A stretch of 44,718 bases of DNA from Parablautia muri (GCF_009917485.1 NZ_QZDT01000034.1:1-44718), one strand, 5' to 3'. Numbered from the stretch's first letter, positions 1 to 9,509 are shown. A program made the numbers and translations. Notes: generated from the letters alone by a model not told the origin.

Positions 1-40
1 TGATAATTGAATCATTGCCAGATATTGAGTTTTCAAGGTG

Positions 41-62
41 CATAGCTAAAATCTATGTGCGA
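41..62. repeat. small inverted repeat in left-edge spacer
   Basis: Bases 1-219 hold no convincing gene. A small imperfect inverted repeat (gcatag ... ctatgtgc) lies here. A TTGACA at 94-99 could be a -35 box, but no good -10 follows at the right distance. A 10-codon frame at 181 begins directly on the aaggagg sequence and is not credible. Confidence 0.3.
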
Positions 63-219
63 AGTTTGAGTAATATATATTTTCTTTTTGTTTTTGACAT
101 GAGAAGAACGCATGATTTTGCACCGGCAGCTTAAGAACGCTTCATAATGTATATTTGATTTACCCGAATTGTTAAGGAGGATGGCAAGCCACCATAAGGA
201 GAATGGAGAATAGACTGTT

Positions 220-486
220 ATGAATGCAAAGACAACCGGTATTGTAGCATATTTTACATGGATTGGCCTTGCGGTAGCAGTTCTTGCAGGAGATAGAGAA
301 GGAGCCAAATTCCATATGAACCAGTCGCTTGTAATATGGTTGTTTTCTCTGCTTAGACATGTTCCATGTGTGGGATGGGTATGGGGTGTTTTTATTTTGA
401 TTTGTTGGATTATGGGACTGGTTGCTGCAATGAATCAGGAGGAAAAAGAGGTTCCCTTGATTGGGAGTATAAGAATTTTAAAGTAG
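220..486 (+). CDS. small multi-spanning membrane protein (DUF4870/Tic20-like)
   Basis: An 88-residue hydrophobic protein. Residues about 5-25 and 35-70 form two to three membrane segments. The motif GAKFHMNQSLVIWL between them and the basic C-terminus (PLIGSIRILK) resemble the DUF4870/Tic20-like small membrane proteins common in Clostridia. No biochemical function is established for this group. The ATG is preceded by aaggag at 196-201 and ggaga at 205-209. It stands alone: a perfect inverted repeat follows at 569-597 and the next gene is convergent. Family placement is by eye from the motif and hydrophobicity pattern. Confidence 0.7.
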   Translation: MNAKTTGIVAYFTWIGLAVAVLAGDREGAKFHMNQSLVIWLFSLLRHVPCVGWVWGVFILICWIMGLVAAMNQEEKEVPLIGSIRILK

Positions 487-568
487 CTGAAAAGAGCAGT
501 GGAACCCATATGGTTATCCTTATTTTAACCAGAGGGCGTTATCTGAGAATTATTTTTATAGGAACTTT

Positions 569-597
569 AATCGCCTGAGAATAAATCTCAGGCGATT
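569..597. terminator. perfect 12-bp inverted repeat between convergent genes
   Basis: aatcgcctgaga (569-580) pairs perfectly with tctcaggcgatt (586-597) around a 5-base loop. Neither side has a long T tract, so it is a weak intrinsic terminator at best. Its position between convergent genes fits a bidirectional stop. Confidence 0.5.
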
Positions 598-633
598 ATC
601 ATGTAAATTGTCAGCTTTAGAGGAGGACAGATA

Positions 634-1203
634 TCAGGGCTCAGGCGGTTGTTCAGCGCCTTCATCTTTCGGCTCACCCATATCTTCTTCACCAGTATCT
701 TCGGTATCTTCTGTGTCCGTGTCTTCGTAGGTGAAAATTTCCTCCGGAATGTTCCCGTGTATGATTGAAACAATATATTGGAATCTTATGTTAGCCTGTT
801 CATAATTCCGGTAAGCCACCTCCTCAAAAGCGGCGTCATATTCTCCATCATAAGCCTGATGGTAATAAGAAACCGCTTCTGACATGTAGGCACTGGCATC
901 GTCCGCAAGCTCATCCACACCCGGGAAACCGTCAGGAACCTCCAAAGCAGCCATCTGTGCAAAGGAAGTGTCCATAGAATCAAGCAGCGCCAAAAGCTCG
1001 GCGGTTGAGGTTTCAGAATCAGGGTCAATAGCATTGATAGAGGAATCAATGATACGGATATTTTCAAAAAACTGATTCATGTTTGCTTTATAATTTTCCA
1101 GATCTTCATTTTTACCGCAGCCTGTGAGTATAAGCGGGAAAATAGCCAATAACAAGAATTTTACCTTAACTTTATGCATTTTCTTAAGAAGTGTTTTTTT
1201 CAA
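634..1203 (-). CDS. putative lipoprotein, acidic C-terminal tail
   Basis: A 189-residue protein with a lipoprotein signal peptide: basic start, hydrophobic core at residues 14-25, and lipobox LTGC with the lipidated cysteine at position 29. The mature part is mostly helical (about 35-150) and ends in a low-complexity Glu/Asp/Thr-rich tail (about 155-189). The start is TTG at 1203, preceded by ggag eight bases upstream; an internal ATG eight codons later is less well placed. Probably anchored on the outer face of the membrane. I do not recognise a family for the mature domain. It is transcribed away from metH and convergently with the small membrane protein gene. Confidence 0.75.
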   Translation of the reverse strand: MKKTLLKKMHKVKVKFLLLAIFPLILTGCGKNEDLENYKANMNQFFENIRIIDSSINAIDPDSETSTAELLALLDSMDTSFAQMAALEVPDGFPGVDELADDASAYMSEAVSYYHQAYDGEYDAAFEEVAYRNYEQANIRFQYIVSIIHGNIPEEIFTYEDTDTEDTEDTGEEDMGEPKDEGAEQPPEP

Positions 1204-1319
1204 AACATAGTCTCCTATTCTTATGTATAAAATTTATTTTAACATAAATAAAGTTATCATAGTTGCTAGTTGAAGTCAACAACCATACTGTAAGCAGCAA
1301 ATGCAGTAACCGGTTTAGA

Positions 1320-1373
1320 TTATTTTTCATGGGGCAGGAATGCGCACGGGCTGCGCACTGCAAAAGAACATGA
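1320..1373 (+). repeat. interspersed repeat family 3, copy A (metH leader)
   Basis: This 54-base stretch matches 39186-39239, upstream of nrdD, at about 44 of 54 positions. It contains the small hairpin tgcgca-N5-tgcgca. The differences are concentrated in the hairpin loop and the 3' end. Confidence 0.65.
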
Positions 1374-1380
1374 ATTTTAA

Positions 1381-1436
1381 ATTGCTATATATTTGTAAAT
1401 TGTAGTTTCAGGGAAATTATGATAACATATAGCAAT
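1381..1436 (+). promoter_or_regulatory. 10-bp inverted repeat in metH upstream region
   Basis: attgctatat at 1381-1390 is perfectly repeated in inverted form at 1427-1436, about 50 bases before the metH start. It could be an operator pair or the base of an RNA hairpin. I found no S-box/SAM riboswitch or B12-riboswitch consensus in 1204-1484. Confidence 0.4.
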
Positions 1437-1484
1437 GTAAATACCATAGATCAGCTTATATGAGCAGGATCAGGAGGTGCATAG

Positions 1485-4019
1485 GTGAATATTACTGAAT
1501 TTAAGGAATTTACAGGAAACAGACTTGTTTATCTGGATGGAGCTACAGGTTCTAACTTAATGAAGCGGGGAATGCCAGGCGGGGTGTGCCCTGAAAAATG
1601 GATTTTGGAGCATCCGGACATTTTTATGGGATTGCAGAGGGAGTATGTGGAGGCAGGCAGCAATATGATTTATGCGCCGACCTTTACGGCAAACCGCATT
1701 AAGCTTAAGGAATATCATTTGGAAGGAGAAATAGAGAGAATTAACCACGAACTGGTAGCTCTTTCCAAAAAAGCGGCGGGCGATAAGGCTTTTGTGGCCG
1801 GGGATATTACCATGACAGGCAGACAGCTCATTCCTATGGGAGATATGGATTTTGAGGAGTTGATTGGCGTATATAAGGAACAGATCAAACTGATTTGTGA
1901 AGCGGGCGCGGACCTTCTGGTAGTGGAAACTATGATGTGTCTTCAGGAAACCAGGGCGGCTCTGATAGCGGCAAAGGAAGTCTGCACTTTACCTGTAATG
2001 GCAACACTGACTTTTGAGTCTGATGGAAGAACGCTTTATGGAACGGATGGCATAAGCGCGGCGGTTACCCTCGAAAAATTAGGCGCCTGTGCAGTGGGTG
2101 CAAATTGTTCCACAGGCCCTGATAAAATGGTAGAACTGATTCAGAGTATTTCTAAAGTGGTGTCCATTCCGGTGATTGCAAAGCCCAATGCAGGGATGCC
2201 AGGCTTAAATGCGGAGGGGGAGACGGTTTATGATATGGATGCGGATACCTTTGCCCTCGAAATGAAGAAGCTGGTGGATGCCGGAGCCCGTATTTTGGGC
2301 GGCTGCTGTGGAACCGCGCCGGAATACATTGAAAAACTGGTAAAGGCCACAAAAGATATACGGCCGGTGGAACCAGCAGAAATTGGTACAAAAAGCCAGG
2401 CGGAAAAGTCTGATATACGTTACCTTTCCAGTGAGAGAAAAACAGTGGCATTTGGGCTTGATTCACCTTTTATGGTGGTTGGGGAACGGATTAATCCTAC
2501 CGGGAAAAAGAAACTGCAGGCCCAGCTAAAGGAAGGAAATTTAGACTTGGCCCTTTCCTTTGCTCAGGAGCAGGAAGAATGTGGGGCGGCGCTTTTAGAT
2601 ATCAATGTTGGAATGAGCGGCATAGATGAAAAGGAAATGATGCTTAAGGTTTTAGATGAGGTTACGGTGGCGACCAATCTTCCTTTAGCCATTGATTCTA
2701 GCCACGTGGACGTTATAGAAGCAGCCCTTCGCAGATATCCGGGGCGTGCGCTGATTAATTCTATATCGGCAGAGTCTAAAAAAATGGAACCGCTTCTTAC
2801 ACTTGCAAAAAAGTATGGGGCTATGTTTATTTTGCTCCCTCTTTCCGATAAGGGACTTCCTGAAAACTTGGAAGAAAAAATTGAAATCATAGAAAAAATC
2901 AGTCAAAAGGCCTTCGAGATGGGCCTGGGTAAAGAAGACATAGTAGTAGACGGTCTTGTGGCTACGGCAGGCGCAAATCCTAATGCGGCAAAGGAAGTAC
3001 TTGAGACAATCCGCTATTGTAAGAAGAATGGATTTGCCACAATCTGTGGTTTATCAAATATCTCCTTTGGTCTGCCAGAGAGGAGTTTTGTCAATACCGC
3101 CTTTCTCACTATGGCCATTCAGGAAGGACTTTCCATGACCATTGCAAATCCTTCCCAGGATTTGCTGATGAACATCGCCTTTGCATCGGATCTCCTGATG
3201 AATAAGGAGGAGGCAGATACCCGCTATATTGAAAGAATGGCTCTTTATAAGGAGAGAGCGCCCATTATGGTAAGCGCTAAGGTGGCGGCAAACGGACAGC
3301 CTGAAACAGCGGCAGGACAACAGACGGCAAAAGGCGGAGCGGCAGAGGGCAGTCAGGCTTTCACAGAGCAGGCTGACAGAGCAGGTCTTTCCGACAATCA
3401 GATTTATCAGGACGTGATGAAGGGCAACAGGAAACAGATAAAGGAGCACACGAAGCAGCTGGTGGAGGAAGGGCAGGAGGCGGCTCATATTTTGAACCAG
3501 ATATTATTGCCGGCCATTAACCAGGTGGGCGAGTTGTTTGACAAAGGACGGTACTTTTTGCCCCAACTGATTGCCAGCGCAGAGGCTATGAAGCTCTCCA
3601 TTGAATATTTGGAGCCCTTTCTTGCTGCAGATACCCAGAAGGAGGAAATGCCTGTGGTGGTAATTGCCACGGTAGCAGGAGATATTCATGATATCGGGAA
3701 AAACCTTGTGGCTCTTATGCTAAAGAATCATGGTTTTCAGGTGATTGACCTTGGAAAGGACGTGCCTAAGGAAACCATTGTTGAACAGGCCATTCAAAAC
3801 AATGCCAGTATCATTGCCATGTCTGCCCTTATGACGACCACCATGCAGGAAATGAAACGGGTGGTGGATTATGCAAAGGAAAAACGGGTAGAGGCAAAGA
3901 TAATGATTGGAGGGGCTGTCATAACACCTGAATATGCAAAAGAAATAGGGGCTGACGGATATTCCAGGGATGCAGCGGGGGCAGTGCGTGAGGCAAAGCA
4001 GCTTTTAGGACTGGTTTAA
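1485..4019 (+). CDS. metH: cobalamin-dependent methionine synthase, short form without activation domain
   Basis: Transfers the methyl group of methyltetrahydrofolate to homocysteine through cobalamin. Domains in order over 844 residues: homocysteine/zinc domain (1-290; zinc cysteines C208 in GANC and C274-C275 in GGCC), pterin-binding domain (about 320-590; GERINPTG at 333-340), a low-complexity linker (about 600-636), B12 helical cap (about 640-715) and B12 Rossmann domain (722-844; DIHDIG at 733-738, with H735 the expected cobalt ligand). The C-terminal AdoMet activation domain of E. coli MetH is absent and no separate copy lies in this window. The start is GTG with aggagg at 1472-1477. 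ilvB follows after a short spacer with a hairpin at 4033-4051, so co-transcription is possible. Confidence 0.93.
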   Translation: MNITEFKEFTGNRLVYLDGATGSNLMKRGMPGGVCPEKWILEHPDIFMGLQREYVEAGSNMIYAPTFTANRIKLKEYHLEGEIERINHELVALSKKAAGDKAFVAGDITMTGRQLIPMGDMDFEELIGVYKEQIKLICEAGADLLVVETMMCLQETRAALIAAKEVCTLPVMATLTFESDGRTLYGTDGISAAVTLEKLGACAVGANCSTGPDKMVELIQSISKVVSIPVIAKPNAGMPGLNAEGETVYDMDADTFALEMKKLVDAGARILGGCCGTAPEYIEKLVKATKDIRPVEPAEIGTKSQAEKSDIRYLSSERKTVAFGLDSPFMVVGERINPTGKKKLQAQLKEGNLDLALSFAQEQEECGAALLDINVGMSGIDEKEMMLKVLDEVTVATNLPLAIDSSHVDVIEAALRRYPGRALINSISAESKKMEPLLTLAKKYGAMFILLPLSDKGLPENLEEKIEIIEKISQKAFEMGLGKEDIVVDGLVATAGANPNAAKEVLETIRYCKKNGFATICGLSNISFGLPERSFVNTAFLTMAIQEGLSMTIANPSQDLLMNIAFASDLLMNKEEADTRYIERMALYKERAPIMVSAKVAANGQPETAAGQQTAKGGAAEGSQAFTEQADRAGLSDNQIYQDVMKGNRKQIKEHTKQLVEEGQEAAHILNQILLPAINQVGELFDKGRYFLPQLIASAEAMKLSIEYLEPFLAADTQKEEMPVVVIATVAGDIHDIGKNLVALMLKNHGFQVIDLGKDVPKETIVEQAIQNNASIIAMSALMTTTMQEMKRVVDYAKEKRVEAKIMIGGAVITPEYAKEIGADGYSRDAAGAVREAKQLLGLV

Positions 4020-4096
4020 CCATAAAAAGTTTGTGGCAGCGCGGCAGCCACGGATCTATATGATAGGGAAAGTACCGCGCAGAAATGAGGAGAAGT

Positions 4097-5710
4097 ATGA
4101 CAGGAGCAGATGTAATTGTAAAATGTTTGGAAAATGAAGGGGTAGAGTATGTTTTTGGCTATCCAGGTGTAGCGATTTGTCCGTTTTACAACAGTATTTT
4201 GGAATCGCCCATTCAAACGGTTTTGATAAGGACAGAGCAGAATGCGGCCCATGCGGCAAGCGGCCTTACAAGAGTCTCTGGAAAACCGGGGGTTTGTGCC
4301 GTCACCTCAGGACCGGGTGCAACCAATGTGATTACGGGAATTGCAACCGCCTTTGCGGACAGTATTCCTTTGATTTGCATAACAGGGCAGGTAAATTCAG
4401 CCCTGCTTGGAAGCGATGTATTTCAGGAGGCGGATATCACAGGAGCGGTGGAATCCTTTGTGAAATACAGCTATCTGGTAAGAGATGTTAATGATATTCC
4501 ACGCATTTTTAAAGAGGCTTTCCATATTGCCAACACAGGAAGAAAAGGTCCTGTATTGATTGACGTGCCTATTGATATACAAAATGCGGAGGTGAAGAAA
4601 TTTTCTTACCCGGAAACTGTTTCCATGCGTACCTATAAGCCTACTGTAAAAGGCAATATGGTACAGATAAAAAAGGTGGTTGCAGAATTAGCCCATGCAA
4701 AGAGGCCGCTCATTTGTACAGGCGGCGGTGTCCTTTTATCGAATGGAGAAAAGGAGCTCCTTGCCTTTGCCGAAAAGCATGAGATACCTGTGGTTTCCAC
4801 TATGATGGGGATTGGGGTGATGCCCACAAAGCATCCGCTGTATTTCGGGATGGTTGGAAACAATGGAAAGCCCTATGCAAACCGTGCCATGAATGAATCA
4901 GATCTTTTGCTTATGGTGGGCGCTAGAGTAGCGGACAGAGCTGTCAATCAGCCGGATTTGATTACCAACAATAAGATACTGATCCATATTGATGTTGACC
5001 CGGCGGAAATTGGAAAGAATGTGGGACCTTCTATCCCGCTGGTGGGGGATGCAAAGCATATTTTTGAAGATCTTCTATTACAGGATTTTACTTGTGAGCA
5101 CAGGCAGTGGATTGAAACCCTGGAAGAATATAGAGAGAGTATGGTGCGTAAGAGAAATCCCAATCCCGCTTATGTGGATCCGGCCGGATTCATCACGCTG
5201 CTTTCAGAAAAGATGGAAGATGAAGGTATTTATGTAGCGGATGTAGGACAAAATCAAATTTGGTCCTGTGCATATCATATTGTCAAAAAGGGAAGATTTT
5301 TGACCACAGGCGGAATGGGAACCATGGGCTATTCCATTCCTGCGGCTATGGGTGCTAAGCTGGCAAAGCCGCAGCGGCAGGTGATTGCTGTCTGCGGTGA
5401 CGGTTCTTTCCAGATGTCCATGATGGAGCTTGCCACCATGCGTCAGCATCATGTGCCGGTTAAAATTGTGGTACTTAAGAATAATTATCTGGGCATGGTG
5501 AGGGAATTCCAGCACTATAACTATAAGGACAATTATTCGGTGGTTGATTTAACCGGAAGCCCGGACTTGGAAAAGCTTTCGGCAGCTTATGATATGAAAT
5601 TCCTTCGCCTTGAGAATATGGAGAAGGCCGGTGAGATGATAGATGAATTTTTAAAGCAGGATGAATCAGTGCTTTTGGAATGTATCATAGATCCTATGGA
5701 TTTGGTGTAG
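4097..5710 (+). CDS. ilvB: acetolactate synthase (AHAS), catalytic large subunit
   Basis: Condenses pyruvate with pyruvate or 2-oxobutyrate in the first common step of valine, leucine and isoleucine synthesis, using ThDP and FAD. The N-terminal ThDP (PYR) domain has GYPG and catalytic Glu47 in RTEQNAAHAA. The middle FAD-type domain follows, then the C-terminal PP domain with GDGSF at 434-438 and the NN end of the metal motif near 464. I prefer ATG 4097 (aggag at 4088-4092) over ATG 4085, because the family usually begins MTGAD-like; spacing of 4 bases is short, so 4085 remains possible. Two regulatory subunits follow directly, which marks it as biosynthetic AHAS rather than catabolic AlsS. 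No T-box is visible in the 77-base spacer after metH. Confidence 0.93.
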   Translation: MTGADVIVKCLENEGVEYVFGYPGVAICPFYNSILESPIQTVLIRTEQNAAHAASGLTRVSGKPGVCAVTSGPGATNVITGIATAFADSIPLICITGQVNSALLGSDVFQEADITGAVESFVKYSYLVRDVNDIPRIFKEAFHIANTGRKGPVLIDVPIDIQNAEVKKFSYPETVSMRTYKPTVKGNMVQIKKVVAELAHAKRPLICTGGGVLLSNGEKELLAFAEKHEIPVVSTMMGIGVMPTKHPLYFGMVGNNGKPYANRAMNESDLLLMVGARVADRAVNQPDLITNNKILIHIDVDPAEIGKNVGPSIPLVGDAKHIFEDLLLQDFTCEHRQWIETLEEYRESMVRKRNPNPAYVDPAGFITLLSEKMEDEGIYVADVGQNQIWSCAYHIVKKGRFLTTGGMGTMGYSIPAAMGAKLAKPQRQVIAVCGDGSFQMSMMELATMRQHHVPVKIVVLKNNYLGMVREFQHYNYKDNYSVVDLTGSPDLEKLSAAYDMKFLRLENMEKAGEMIDEFLKQDESVLLECIIDPMDLV

Positions 5711-5727
5711 GAAGGGAGGAAGCAGAT

Positions 5728-6222
5728 TTGAAAAAAATATATTCCGTTTTAGTTGAAAACCGTTCCGGTGTACTTTGCAAGGTGGCGGGGCTTTTTTCCA
5801 GACGTTGTTTTAACATTGATTCTCTTGCAGTGGGGGAAACGGATGATCCTGCTGTTTCCTGTATGACAATTGTCAGCAGTGGGGACAAACGCACCATAGA
5901 GCAGATTGAAAAGCAATTAAATAAAAAGCTGGATGTTATTAAGGTTAAAACCTTTGATGAAACAGCCAGTATCAGCCGGGAGCTTCTTTTGATGAAAGTA
6001 AAGTATAACAAATCAAACCGCAGGGATATTATGGAGATCTGCGAGATCATGAATGCACAGATTGTAGATATGTCAAAAACGATGATGCTGATACAAATGT
6101 GCGATACATCTGAGCGTATACAGCTTTTTATTAACATGTTTAAGACGGTGAGCATTGTGGAGGTGGCAAGAACCGGAACCCTGGCCCTCCAAAAATGTAA
6201 TGAAACAGAGCAAACAAGTTGA
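5728..6222 (+). CDS. ilvN: AHAS regulatory small subunit, first paralog
   Basis: A 164-residue ACT-domain subunit that should bind IlvB, stimulate it and confer feedback inhibition by valine. The ACT domain (2-75) shows VENRSGVL, LFSRR and FNIDSL; the C-terminal domain ends in VEVARTG. The start is TTG at 5728 with gggagg at 5714-5719; a longer in-frame extension back into ilvB has no support. It lies 17 bases after the ilvB stop. The usual glycine of RRGxN is cysteine here (RRCFN). A second, clearly different paralog follows after 72 bases, so the two may be alternative or mixed regulatory subunits. Confidence 0.9.
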   Translation: MKKIYSVLVENRSGVLCKVAGLFSRRCFNIDSLAVGETDDPAVSCMTIVSSGDKRTIEQIEKQLNKKLDVIKVKTFDETASISRELLLMKVKYNKSNRRDIMEICEIMNAQIVDMSKTMMLIQMCDTSERIQLFINMFKTVSIVEVARTGTLALQKCNETEQTS

Positions 6223-6294
6223 CTTTTGCAAGGTGAATTGTTAAAATATTTTTGTTTAGTCGGTCAGATGTGACGAAGTGAAGGAGGACGAAAA

Positions 6295-6792
6295 TTGCGT
6301 AAAAAGGTTTTTCAGCTCTTAGTTGACAATACTTCCGGTGTTTTAAGCAGGATTTCAGGTCTCTTTTCAAGGAGAGGTTATAATATTGAAAGTATCACGG
6401 CAGGTCTTACTGCTGACCCCCGTTTTACCAGAATCACGATTGTAGCTTCCGGTGATGATGAGATTCTTGACCAGATTGAAAAGCAGGTGGCAAAGCTTGT
6501 GGATGTAAGGGATATCAAGGAGCTTGCACCGGAAAGCAGTGTGTATAGGGAGTTGGCGCTGATTAAAGTCAGGACGAAAAGTGAACAGAGGCAGGGGGTT
6601 ATCTCTATAGCAGATATTTTCCGTGCCAACATAATAGATGTGGCTCCGGACAGTCTGATAGTGGAGCTTACCGGGGACCAGGCTAAAATTGATGCATTTA
6701 TCAGCCTGCTAGAGGGGTATGAAATATTGGAGCTTGCAAGAACCGGTATTGCCGGTCTTGGACGAGGAACGGAAAACGTTACTTATCTGTAA
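6295..6792 (+). CDS. ilvH: AHAS regulatory small subunit, second paralog
   Basis: A 165-residue ACT-domain protein: VDNTSGVLSRISGLFSRRGYN and NIESI in the N-terminal ACT domain, LELARTG near the end. Compared with the upstream paralog it keeps the canonical RRGYN glycine and looks closer to textbook IlvN/IlvH; by eye the two share well under half their residues. The start is TTG at 6295 with aaggagg at 6281-6287. It probably acts on the IlvB encoded two genes upstream. The ilvH symbol is used only to tell it from the first copy; which one dominates regulation cannot be read from sequence. Confidence 0.88.
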   Translation: MRKKVFQLLVDNTSGVLSRISGLFSRRGYNIESITAGLTADPRFTRITIVASGDDEILDQIEKQVAKLVDVRDIKELAPESSVYRELALIKVRTKSEQRQGVISIADIFRANIIDVAPDSLIVELTGDQAKIDAFISLLEGYEILELARTGIAGLGRGTENVTYL

Positions 6793-6843
6793 TATGCAGC
6801 AACTGTTTGGAGTGTCTAAACTGTTACAATGTGCAGTGGATAT

Positions 6844-6880
6844 CAAACGCTGTCGCGCTTTGCGAGTCAGCTTATTGATA
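6844..6880 (+). repeat. interspersed repeat family 1, single copy
   Basis: This imperfect palindrome (gctgtcgcgc-ttt-gcgagtcagc, then ttattg) lies in the 159-base spacer between the second AHAS small subunit and ilvC. It matches the copies at 42203, 37883 and 44594. The hairpin has no T tract after it, so it is not a simple terminator. Confidence 0.7.
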
Positions 6881-6936
6881 AAAATTATTTAATTTCACAT
6901 AAGGATGACCCGTAAAGCGAGGCGTCCGCTATCTAG

Positions 6937-7970
<1,034 letters not shown>

Positions 7971-7971
<1 letters not shown>

Positions 7972-8081
7972 TGCTACATGCTGAAAGCGCGTTTGCATTT
8001 GAGGCACAGGTTGCTATATTTGATGAAGTAATTAGAAACTGGGATGGAAAGGGCTGCTGTGTGGCAGCCCTTTTTGTGTAA
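7971..8081 (+). CDS. possible 36-residue peptide coupled to ilvC
   Basis: A short frame begins at the ATG that overlaps the ilvC stop codon as TAATG, an arrangement often seen in translational coupling. It runs through the terminator hairpin at 8048-8076 and stops just past it. The product would be an acidic N-terminal half followed by a GKGCCVAALFV tail encoded by the hairpin. There is no ribosome binding site of its own beyond coupling. It may be chance or a decayed gene; I do not recognise it. Confidence 0.25.
8048..8076 (+). terminator. intrinsic terminator after ilvC
   Basis: gggctgc (8051-8057) pairs with gcagccc (8064-8070) around tgtgtg, flanked by AAA and TTTTT. A strong stem followed by a T tract on the + strand separates the ilvBN(N)C unit from leuCD. 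Confidence 0.88.
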
Positions 8082-8105
8082 ATAGTGTGAAATACATAAA
8101 TTAAC

Positions 8106-8134
8106 TTCTCAAATTTATGCTTTTGTGGTACAAT
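8106..8134 (+). promoter_or_regulatory. extended -10 promoter for leuC
   Basis: tacaat at 8129-8134 is preceded by tgg (TGn extended -10). A weak -35 (ttctca, 8106-8111) sits 17 bases upstream. It lies between the ilvC terminator and the leuC ribosome binding site. Confidence 0.55.
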
Positions 8135-8177
8135 CATATATTGTTTATGAAAGAGATTTTTACAGGAGGAAATTATT

Positions 8178-9434
8178 ATGGGGATGACAATGACCCAGAA
8201 AATATTGGCAGCACATGCCGGATTGGACAGTGTGGAAGCCGGACAACTCATAGAGGCAGATTTAGATCTTGTCCTTGGAAATGATATCACAAGCCCGGTG
8301 GCTATTAAGGAAATGGAAAAAATGAAGGTGGAGGGCGTGTTTGACAAGGATAAGATTGCCCTTGTGCCGGATCATTTTGTACCGAATAAGGATATTAAGT
8401 CGGCGGAGCATTGTAAATGTGTAAGAGAATTTGCCTACCGAAACGAAATCACAAATTATTTTGAGGTGGGTGAGATGGGAATTGAGCATGCGCTTCTTCC
8501 TGAAAAAGGTCTCACCGTTGCAGGTGATGTGGTGATTGGAGCTGATTCTCACACCTGCACTTACGGTGCGCTGGGCGCATTTTCAACAGGCGTTGGCAGT
8601 ACGGATATGGCAGCCGGAATGGCTACGGGGAAAGCCTGGTTTAAGGTACCTGCTGCAATCCGCTTTCATCTGATAGGAAAGCCTTCCAAATGGGTCAGCG
8701 GAAAGGATGTGATTTTGCACATCATTGGAATGATTGGCGTTGACGGCGCTTTGTATAAATCCATGGAATTTGTAGGAGATGGCATTCAGAATCTTACAAT
8801 GGATGACCGTTTTACCATTGCTAATATGGCTATCGAAGCAGGCGGCAAGAATGGTATCTTCCCGGTGGATGATTTAGCAATTGCGTATATGAAGGAGCAT
8901 TCTAAGAAGGCATATACGATTTATGAAGCAGATGAGGATGCTGTTTATGACGAAGAATATACCATTGACCTTAGTACCCTTCGCCCCACAATTGCATTTC
9001 CACATCTGCCTGAAAATACAAAAACCATAGATGAAATTACCGAGGATATCAAGATTGACCAGGTGGTAATCGGTTCCTGTACCAATGGGCGTATTGATGA
9101 TATGCGTATTGCGGCTAAGGTGTTAAAAGGAAATCACGTGGCAAAGGGAATGCGCTGTATCGTAATTCCTGCTACACAGGCTATTTATATGCAGGCTATG
9201 GAGGAAGGACTTCTGAAAATCTTTATAGAAGCCGGCGCAATTGTGAGCACGCCTACCTGTGGACCTTGCCTTGGAGGATATATGGGGATTCTGGCAGAAG
9301 GAGAGAGATGCGTTTCTACCACAAACCGGAACTTTGTGGGACGTATGGGACATGTGAACTCTGAGATTTATCTCGCAAGTCCTGCTGTAGCAGCCGCAAG
9401 CGCTATCGCAGGAAAGATTTCAGCGCCTTGTTGA
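8178..9434 (+). CDS. leuC: 3-isopropylmalate dehydratase large subunit
   Basis: Isomerises 2-isopropylmalate to 3-isopropylmalate with LeuD. The 418-residue length is the short (archaeal/clostridial, HACN-like) form. The aconitase-fold motif GADSHTC is at 121-127. The three [4Fe-4S] cysteines are C301 (SCTNGR), C361 and C364 (TCGPCLGG). The start ATG has aggagg at 8164-8169. It has its own promoter after the ilvC terminator. leuD follows after a spacer with two hairpins. Confidence 0.96.
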   Translation: MGMTMTQKILAAHAGLDSVEAGQLIEADLDLVLGNDITSPVAIKEMEKMKVEGVFDKDKIALVPDHFVPNKDIKSAEHCKCVREFAYRNEITNYFEVGEMGIEHALLPEKGLTVAGDVVIGADSHTCTYGALGAFSTGVGSTDMAAGMATGKAWFKVPAAIRFHLIGKPSKWVSGKDVILHIIGMIGVDGALYKSMEFVGDGIQNLTMDDRFTIANMAIEAGGKNGIFPVDDLAIAYMKEHSKKAYTIYEADEDAVYDEEYTIDLSTLRPTIAFPHLPENTKTIDEITEDIKIDQVVIGSCTNGRIDDMRIAAKVLKGNHVAKGMRCIVIPATQAIYMQAMEEGLLKIFIEAGAIVSTPTCGPCLGGYMGILAEGERCVSTTNRNFVGRMGHVNSEIYLASPAVAAASAIAGKISAPC

Positions 9435-9452
9435 GAAGAAGCGGAGGTATAA

Positions 9453-9509
9453 GGTTGAAAGAATTGTATTCTTTCAACCGCAAATTTGTGCTTGAGGGCA
9501 CAAATTCGC
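9453..9509 (+). other. two consecutive hairpins in leuC-leuD spacer
   Basis: Hairpin 1 is ggttgaaagaat (9453-9464) with attctttcaacc (9468-9479), a perfect 12-bp stem with a 3-base loop. Hairpin 2 is gcaaatttgtg (9480-9490) with cacaaattcgc (9499-9509), with one mismatch. Neither is followed by a T tract. They directly precede the leuD ribosome binding site. Confidence 0.7.

Noticed and set aside
181-213. 10-codon leader peptide before the small membrane protein gene
   Set aside because: The ATG follows the aaggagg directly with no spacing, and the peptide shows no run of regulatory codons.
1204-1484. SAM (S-box) or cobalamin riboswitch before metH
   Set aside because: Neither the S-box core nor a B12-box sequence could be found; the region holds a shared repeat and a simple inverted repeat.
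3054-3488. 144-residue minus-strand frame inside metH
   Set aside because: It is antisense to the pterin/linker part of a clear MetH protein; no family resemblance and no ribosome binding site.
5680-5727. N-terminal extension of the first ilvN paralog overlapping ilvB
   Set aside because: The TTG at 5728 has a well-spaced gggagg, and the ACT domain begins right there; the upstream codons are ilvB coding sequence.
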